Shown here in pieces: positions 59,763-64,000 of a stretch of 64,000 bases of DNA. The stretch is from Vallitalea maricola (GTDB lineage: Bacteria > Bacillota > Clostridia > Lachnospirales > Vallitaleaceae). The DNA is taken from positions 1 to 64,000 of the forward strand of contig NZ_BTPU01000005.1 of assembly GCF_036985595.1 (NCBI RefSeq), written 5' to 3'. The translations under genes and the position numbers were made by a program. The notes under the pieces are model-generated. The model was given only the letters and a program-made list of their open reading frames with translations, had not been told where the DNA came from and made no database searches. Within the stretch, counting starts at the first letter, position 1. The number at the start of each line of letters is the position of its first letter.

Positions 59763-60575
59763 ATGGCATTAGCACATGAGATTGATTACAAGATTCAGGG
59801 AGACGACATGCAGTTGGTTGAGATTGAATTGGATCCAAGAGAAAGTGTAATAGCGGAAGCTGGAGCTATGACTTATATGGATCAAGGTATTGAAATGGAA
59901 ACAATCTTTGGCGATGGTTCTCAGAGAAGCAACCAAGGTGGATTTATGGGAAAATTAATGGGAGCTGGTAAACGTGTATTAACTGGAGAAAGTTTATTTA
60001 TGACAGTATTCACTAATACTTGGAATGATAAAAAACACGTTTCTTTTGCAGCACCTTATCCAGGGAAAATTATACCTATGGATTTAACTGAGTATCAAGG
60101 TAAAATAATCTGTCAAAAAGACGCTTTCCTATGTGCCGCTAAGGGTGTATCAGTAGGAATTGAGTTCCAAAAGAAATTAGGTGTAGGTTTCTTTGGTGGA
60201 GAAGGCTTCATAATGCAAAAGTTAGAAGGGGATGGACTGGCTTTTGTACATGCAGGAGGAACAGTCATTGAAAAAGAGCTTATGCCAGGTGAAACATTGA
60301 AGATAGATACTGGATGTCTAGTTGCTCTTACAAAAGATGTTAGTTACAATATTGAATATGTTGGAAAAATCAAGAGTGCTTTCTTTGGTGGAGAAGGATT
60401 ATTCTTCGCAACAGTATCTGGTCCAGGAAAAGTATGGATTCAGTCATTACCATTTAGTAGATTAGCAGATAGGATGCTAAGTGCAGTTAGAGGAGTACCT
60501 GGAGGAAAATCAAAAGGTGAAGGCAGTGTACTAGATGTATTAGGTGGATTAGGTAATTTATTTGATGGCGACTAA
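59763..60575 (+). CDS. TIGR00266/AIM24 family protein
   Basis: A 270-residue protein; ATG 59763 is better spaced from AAGGGAG than ATG 59757. The family pattern is clear: '[41 protein letters not shown]', a Gly-rich hinge '[30 protein letters not shown]', and the repeat '[24 protein letters not shown]' with '[25 protein letters not shown]'. The fold is a pseudo-threefold beta-helix. The role in bacteria is unknown; the mitochondrial relative AIM24 affects membrane complexes. Single gene. Confidence 0.93.
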   Translation: MALAHEIDYKIQGDDMQLVEIELDPRESVIAEAGAMTYMDQGIEMETIFGDGSQRSNQGGFMGKLMGAGKRVLTGESLFMTVFTNTWNDKKHVSFAAPYPGKIIPMDLTEYQGKIICQKDAFLCAAKGVSVGIEFQKKLGVGFFGGEGFIMQKLEGDGLAFVHAGGTVIEKELMPGETLKIDTGCLVALTKDVSYNIEYVGKIKSAFFGGEGLFFATVSGPGKVWIQSLPFSRLADRMLSAVRGVPGGKSKGEGSVLDVLGGLGNLFDGD

Positions 60576-60734
60576 ATCATAATTGATTTTACTACATTTC
60601 CCATTGCTTATTAAACAAAACGTAAAGTGTGTTTCAAGAATATGCTGAAAAAAACATAAAAAAATGTTATAATAAGTAGATACGAATAAAAATATGGATA
60701 AAATGATTGACATATAATGCAAGGAGATGTTAGT

Positions 60735-61847
60735 ATGCCGCCACTTACTACACTGATAAAACCTGCTTCAGGTAATTGTAATCTAAGATGTAAGTATTGC
60801 TTTTATTATGATGTAATGAATAGCAGAGAAGTCAAGAACTATGGAATAATGTCAGAAGAGACATTGGAACAATTGGTCAAAAAAGCTTTTGAATTCGCTG
60901 AAGGACAAGTAACATTTGCTTTTCAGGGTGGAGAACCAACAATGGCTTCCTTAGATTTCTTTAAGAAATTTATAGTATTAGTAAAAAAATATAACACGAA
61001 TAATATTAAATTAAACAATGCATTGCAAACAAATGGAATTGTCATAGATGAAGAGTGGGCAAGGTTCTTTCATGATAATGAATTCCTGATAGGATTATCT
61101 ATGGATGGATATAAGGATATCCATAATTACTATAGAGTTTATCCTAATGGAGAAGGAACTTTCAATAAAGTGTTAAAGACAACTAAGTTATTTGATAAAT
61201 ATGATGTCCAGTACAACATTCTCTGTGTAGTAAATAAGCACATTGCCAAGCACGGAAGGAAAGTATATAACTTCTATAAAAAACAGGGTTTCAAATTCTT
61301 GCAATTCATACCTTGTTTAGATGAAATTGGGGAAGAGCCAGGAAGAAATCCTTATTCACTTACTCCAAAAGACTATGAAATATTCTTGAAAAACATTTTT
61401 GATCTATGGTATGAAGATTTTGTAAGTGGTAATGGAATAAGTATAAGAATGTTTGATAATATCCTTCAAATCATAATGGGCTATGAACCAGAGAGTTGTG
61501 ATATGAGAGGTCACTGTTCTGTAAGTTCAGTTATTGAAGCAGATGGTTCCATATATCCTTGTGATTTTTACGTGTTAGATGAGTGGAAATTAGGTAATGT
61601 GGTTGACGCAGGTTTTGATGAAATATTTAAATCGGAAAGAGCAATCGATTTTATAAAAGAATCCATTAATACTGATCCAGAATGTCAAAAATGTGAATTT
61701 TACAGAATTTGCCGTGGAGGATGTAAAAGACATAAAGAACCAAAAATTGATGGTAAATACACTAAGAATTATTTCTGTAATGCCTATAAAGAATTTTATA
61801 AATATACATTACCAAGATTTATAGAAGTTGCTAGAAATATTAAATAG
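60735..61847 (+). CDS. Radical SAM/SPASM protein, anaerobic sulfatase maturase type
   Basis: A 370-residue radical SAM enzyme. ATG 60735 follows AAGGAGAT. The [4Fe-4S] motif CxxxCxxC is 'CNLRCKYC' with Cys15, 19 and 22; 'FAFQGGEPTMA' is the GGEP SAM-contact motif. The C-terminal SPASM domain carries further Cys clusters in 'CDMRGHCSVSS', 'YPCDFYVLDEWKLGN' and 'CQKCEFYRICRGGCKRH'. It is close to anSME, which converts a sulfatase active-site Cys/Ser to formylglycine. No sulfatase gene lies in the window, so the target is elsewhere or the enzyme modifies another peptide. Confidence 0.93.
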   Translation: MPPLTTLIKPASGNCNLRCKYCFYYDVMNSREVKNYGIMSEETLEQLVKKAFEFAEGQVTFAFQGGEPTMASLDFFKKFIVLVKKYNTNNIKLNNALQTNGIVIDEEWARFFHDNEFLIGLSMDGYKDIHNYYRVYPNGEGTFNKVLKTTKLFDKYDVQYNILCVVNKHIAKHGRKVYNFYKKQGFKFLQFIPCLDEIGEEPGRNPYSLTPKDYEIFLKNIFDLWYEDFVSGNGISIRMFDNILQIIMGYEPESCDMRGHCSVSSVIEADGSIYPCDFYVLDEWKLGNVVDAGFDEIFKSERAIDFIKESINTDPECQKCEFYRICRGGCKRHKEPKIDGKYTKNYFCNAYKEFYKYTLPRFIEVARNIK

Positions 61848-61928
61848 TCATATTATTGAATTTGACAGAAATAAAACTATTACACAGTCATTAATGTTAA
61901 TATAAATAAATATAAGATAAAATAAGCC

Positions 61929-61972
61929 AAAGAGATACTAGAGTAAAATCTGTATCTCTTTTGTTTTTTTTA
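61929..61972 (+). terminator. Terminator of the radical SAM gene
   Basis: AAAGAGATAC (61929-61938) pairs with GTATCTCTTT (61952-61961), a 13-nt loop, TG and then eight T. Confidence 0.9.
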
Positions 61973-62171
61973 GTTATTGCAGAAATTAGTTTATTTTATT
62001 AATTTGATTAGGGTTATGTTGCTAGTAATAATTATTCAATGAGTGGTTATAATTATAACATAATGGTAGAGGTGTAGATAAGTATAGTGTAATTCATGAA
62101 TTATTGTATACAATGCTACAAAAAAACAAGTGTTTAATTTGGTAAATTGTGCATAATATATAAAAAAGCTA

Positions 62172-62200
62172 TTGACATATCATATTATTCATTATATATT
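62172..62200 (+). promoter_or_regulatory. Promoter of the glutamate mutase operon
   Basis: TTGACA at 62172-62177, a 17-bp spacer and TATATT at 62195-62200, 66 bp upstream of glmS. Confidence 0.8.
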
Positions 62201-62265
62201 AAGGGCATAGTTAATGTTAGGTATAATACCCTTAAAAATAATTAATTGTAATTTGGAGGGACAAA

Positions 62266-62682
62266 ATGAATAATAAAAAGATAGTGTTAGGTGTAATTGG
62301 TGCAGATGTTCATGCAGTCGGGAATAAAATATTAGCATATGCATTTGAAAACGCAGGATTCAAAGTAATTAACTTAGGTGTAATGGTTTCACAGGAAGAA
62401 TATATCAAGGCAGCTATAGAGACTGGAGCTGATGCTATTTTAGTATCGTCATTATACGGACATGGAGAACTGGATTGTAGAGGACTGAGAGAGAAATGTA
62501 AAGAAGCAGGCATTGGCAATATTTTACTATACGTTGGTGGAAATTTAGTAGTTGGTAAGACACCATTTGAAGAAGTTAAGCAGAAATTTTTACATATGGG
62601 ATTTAATAAAGTATATCCTCCAGGAACACTTCCAGATGTATCTATTAAAGATCTTAAAGAAGATTTAGGAGTGAATGATTAA
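62266..62682 (+). CDS. glmS: Methylaspartate (glutamate) mutase S subunit
   Basis: The B12-binding small subunit of glutamate mutase, which interconverts L-glutamate and (2S,3S)-3-methylaspartate in the methylaspartate route of glutamate fermentation. 138 residues, normal length. The cobalamin motif DxHxxG is 'ADVHAVGN', with cobalt-ligand His16; '[11 protein letters not shown]' and '[11 protein letters not shown]' are the remaining cofactor loops. The ATG follows TTGGAGGGA. Its stop overlaps the glmL start by 1 nt. The catalytic E subunit is expected beyond the right edge. Confidence 0.96.
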   Translation: MNNKKIVLGVIGADVHAVGNKILAYAFENAGFKVINLGVMVSQEEYIKAAIETGADAILVSSLYGHGELDCRGLREKCKEAGIGNILLYVGGNLVVGKTPFEEVKQKFLHMGFNKVYPPGTLPDVSIKDLKEDLGVND

Positions 62683-64000
62683 TGGAAGCAGTATTGCTTA
62701 TTGATTTTGGCAGTACCTATACCAAAGTAACTGCAGTAGATCTTGAAAATAAAGCTATTATAGGAACTTCAAAATCATTTACAACAATTGAATCAGATAT
62801 ATGTGAAGGACTGAATAATGCTCTAGATAAACTAGAATCCAAGCATAAGAATTTATCTATAAAAGAAATGTTTGCTTGCAGTAGTGCTGCTGGAGGATTA
62901 AGGATGGTAGCAATAGGCTTAGTTCCAGATTTAACTGCTGAAGCGGCTAAAAGAGCTGCACTGAGTGCAGGCGCTAAAGTGATGAAAGTATTTTCTTATG
63001 AACTTAATGAGAGTGAAGCAGAAGAGATAGAGAATATTAGACCAGATATTATATTGTTAACAGGTGGGACAGACGGTGGTAATAAAGAAGTTATTTTACA
63101 TAATGCTAAGATACTAGCTTCATTAAAGACAAAAGCACCTATTATTGTAGCTGGTAATAAATCAGTACAGGAAAAAGTTGCAGATATTTTAAGTGAGAAA
63201 GAGATTACTGTATGTGAAAATGTAATGCCGGAGCTTGATGTTCTAAACATTGAATCAGCTAGGCTTGCTATAAGAGAGGTTTTTCTGAGAAGGATAGTCT
63301 ATGCCAAAGGACTTTCAAAAGTAAAGGATTTAATAGAAGGTATTATCATGCCAACACCTTCTGCAGTATTGGGAGCAGCTAAACTTCTAGCAGAAGGTAC
63401 CAAAAAAGAAAAAGGAATAGGAGACTTGATAGTTGTTGACGTAGGTGGAGCTACCACAGATATCCATTCCATAGCAGAAGGGTTACCCAGCAAAGGAGGG
63501 GTACTTTTAAAAGGACTTCCAGAGCCATTTGTCAAAAGAACTGTTGAAGGTGATTTAGGAGTAAGGTACAGCGCAGATGCTCTAGTAGGTACTTGTGGTA
63601 TTGACGAGTTATTGAATAAGGCTGAACTGTCAGAGAATCAAATAAACGAGTATCAACAATTTATTAAAGCTAACCCAGGATATATAACTGATAGTGATGA
63701 AATATTTGAGAAATTTGATTTTGGGCTGGCTTCATTAGCAGTAAAAAATGCTACTAAAAGACATGTTGGAACAATAGAAACACATTATACTCCTTTTGGA
63801 GCGACTTATGTACAGACAGGTAAGGACTTGACAACTGTGAGAAATATTATTGGAACTGGTGGTCCAATAATTAATTGTAAAAGGGCCAAGGAGGTTTTGA
63901 AAGAGTCACTTTTCGATCCTCTTGAACCAACAGTATTAAAACCTATGCGAGGTAAGATTTTTATAGATAGTAAGTATATATTTGCTGCTATGGGATTACT
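62682..64000 (+). CDS. glmL: Glutamate mutase accessory protein GlmL (MutL), truncated by window edge
   Basis: About 439 residues are visible with no stop; the family is roughly 460 long, so only the last part is missing. ATG 62682 overlaps the glmS stop (TAATG). It is an actin/Hsp70-like ATPase: 'VLLIDFGSTYTKVTAVDL' (phosphate 1), 'LIVVDVGGATTDIHSIAEG' (phosphate 2) and 'IIGTGGPIINC' near the adenosine site. GlmL is thought to reactivate glutamate mutase by exchanging damaged B12. The genes that usually follow are glmE and methylaspartate ammonia-lyase. Confidence 0.95.
   Translation, partial: MEAVLLIDFGSTYTKVTAVDLENKAIIGTSKSFTTIESDICEGLNNALDKLESKHKNLSIKEMFACSSAAGGLRMVAIGLVPDLTAEAAKRAALSAGAKVMKVFSYELNESEAEEIENIRPDIILLTGGTDGGNKEVILHNAKILASLKTKAPIIVAGNKSVQEKVADILSEKEITVCENVMPELDVLNIESARLAIREVFLRRIVYAKGLSKVKDLIEGIIMPTPSAVLGAAKLLAEGTKKEKGIGDLIVVDVGGATTDIHSIAEGLPSKGGVLLKGLPEPFVKRTVEGDLGVRYSADALVGTCGIDELLNKAELSENQINEYQQFIKANPGYITDSDEIFEKFDFGLASLAVKNATKRHVGTIETHYTPFGATYVQTGKDLTTVRNIIGTGGPIINCKRAKEVLKESLFDPLEPTVLKPMRGKIFIDSKYIFAAMGL

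Larger units (their letters stand above)
61848..62265 (+). other. 418-bp intergenic region before glmS
   Basis: Contains the terminator of the maturase gene (61929-61972), about 190 bp of AT-rich DNA without a reading frame of note, the glmS promoter (62172-62200), and a short leader with a TAAGGG/CCCTTA hairpin (62200-62234). No B12 riboswitch was recognised despite the coenzyme-B12-dependent product. Confidence 0.65.

Overview
The window is AT-rich (about 30% G+C by eye), with strong AGGAGG-type ribosome binding sites, frequent TTG starts and tightly packed genes. It encodes a cotJABC spore-coat operon, NfnAB, glutamate mutase genes, an oxygen-sensitive radical SAM maturase and many Clostridia-typical DUF families. 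This points to an anaerobic, spore-forming member of the Clostridia, possibly Lachnospirales or a Vallitalea-like lineage; the species cannot be fixed from the sequence alone. No rRNA, tRNA, CRISPR array, prophage or insertion sequence was seen, so this looks like ordinary chromosome.

Layout. 0.1-12 kb: YjbQ, pyruvate kinase, D-lactate dehydrogenase, a secreted coiled-coil protein, an OmpR-type two-component system, an Fpg-like protein, an MFS carrier, a TetR-controlled FMN/flavodoxin group and a diguanylate cyclase. 12-18 kb: a DUF4184 membrane protein, the TldD/TldE protease pair, a DUF4846 lipoprotein and a small winged-helix-like protein. 17.6-24.7 kb: a ROK regulator followed by a ribose-type ABC importer, a sorbitol/xylitol-type dehydrogenase and a fructokinase-like kinase, which together read as a polyol catabolic operon.

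24.8-32.1 kb is the most unusual block: rhomboid protease and S-adenosylmethionine decarboxylase, then divergent pspA plus a YbjN-like gene, then DUF4178, a DUF4247-like protein, two half-size DUF350 proteins, a membrane-fused spermidine-synthase-like enzyme and a K+ channel with an RCK domain. I read it as a membrane-stress and polyamine system. 32.2-39.8 kb: a MATE exporter, an unknown exported protein, a LarC1-like/DUF3842/ECF-S/DUF1893 cluster, a small unknown protein, DUF2804, and a DUF2325 gene under a Fur-box promoter.

40-46 kb: nfnA-nfnB-iron alcohol dehydrogenase (redox balancing), an AraC regulator and class II fructose-bisphosphate aldolase. 46-55 kb: an NMT1-type ABC importer, a membrane GDPD phosphodiesterase, a coiled-coil protein, a LysM 5'-nucleotidase and a YibE/F protein. 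55-64 kb: cotJABC, a divergent AraC/MFS pair, a HAD hydrolase, an AIM24-family protein, an anaerobic sulfatase-maturase-like enzyme, and glutamate mutase glmS-glmL, with glmL running off the right edge.

A structured repeat of about 60 bp occurs twice (10958-11016 and 45979-46038), with its hairpin preserved through an A-U to G-U change. Coordinates and starts were judged by eye from ribosome binding sites and family knowledge; no database search was run.
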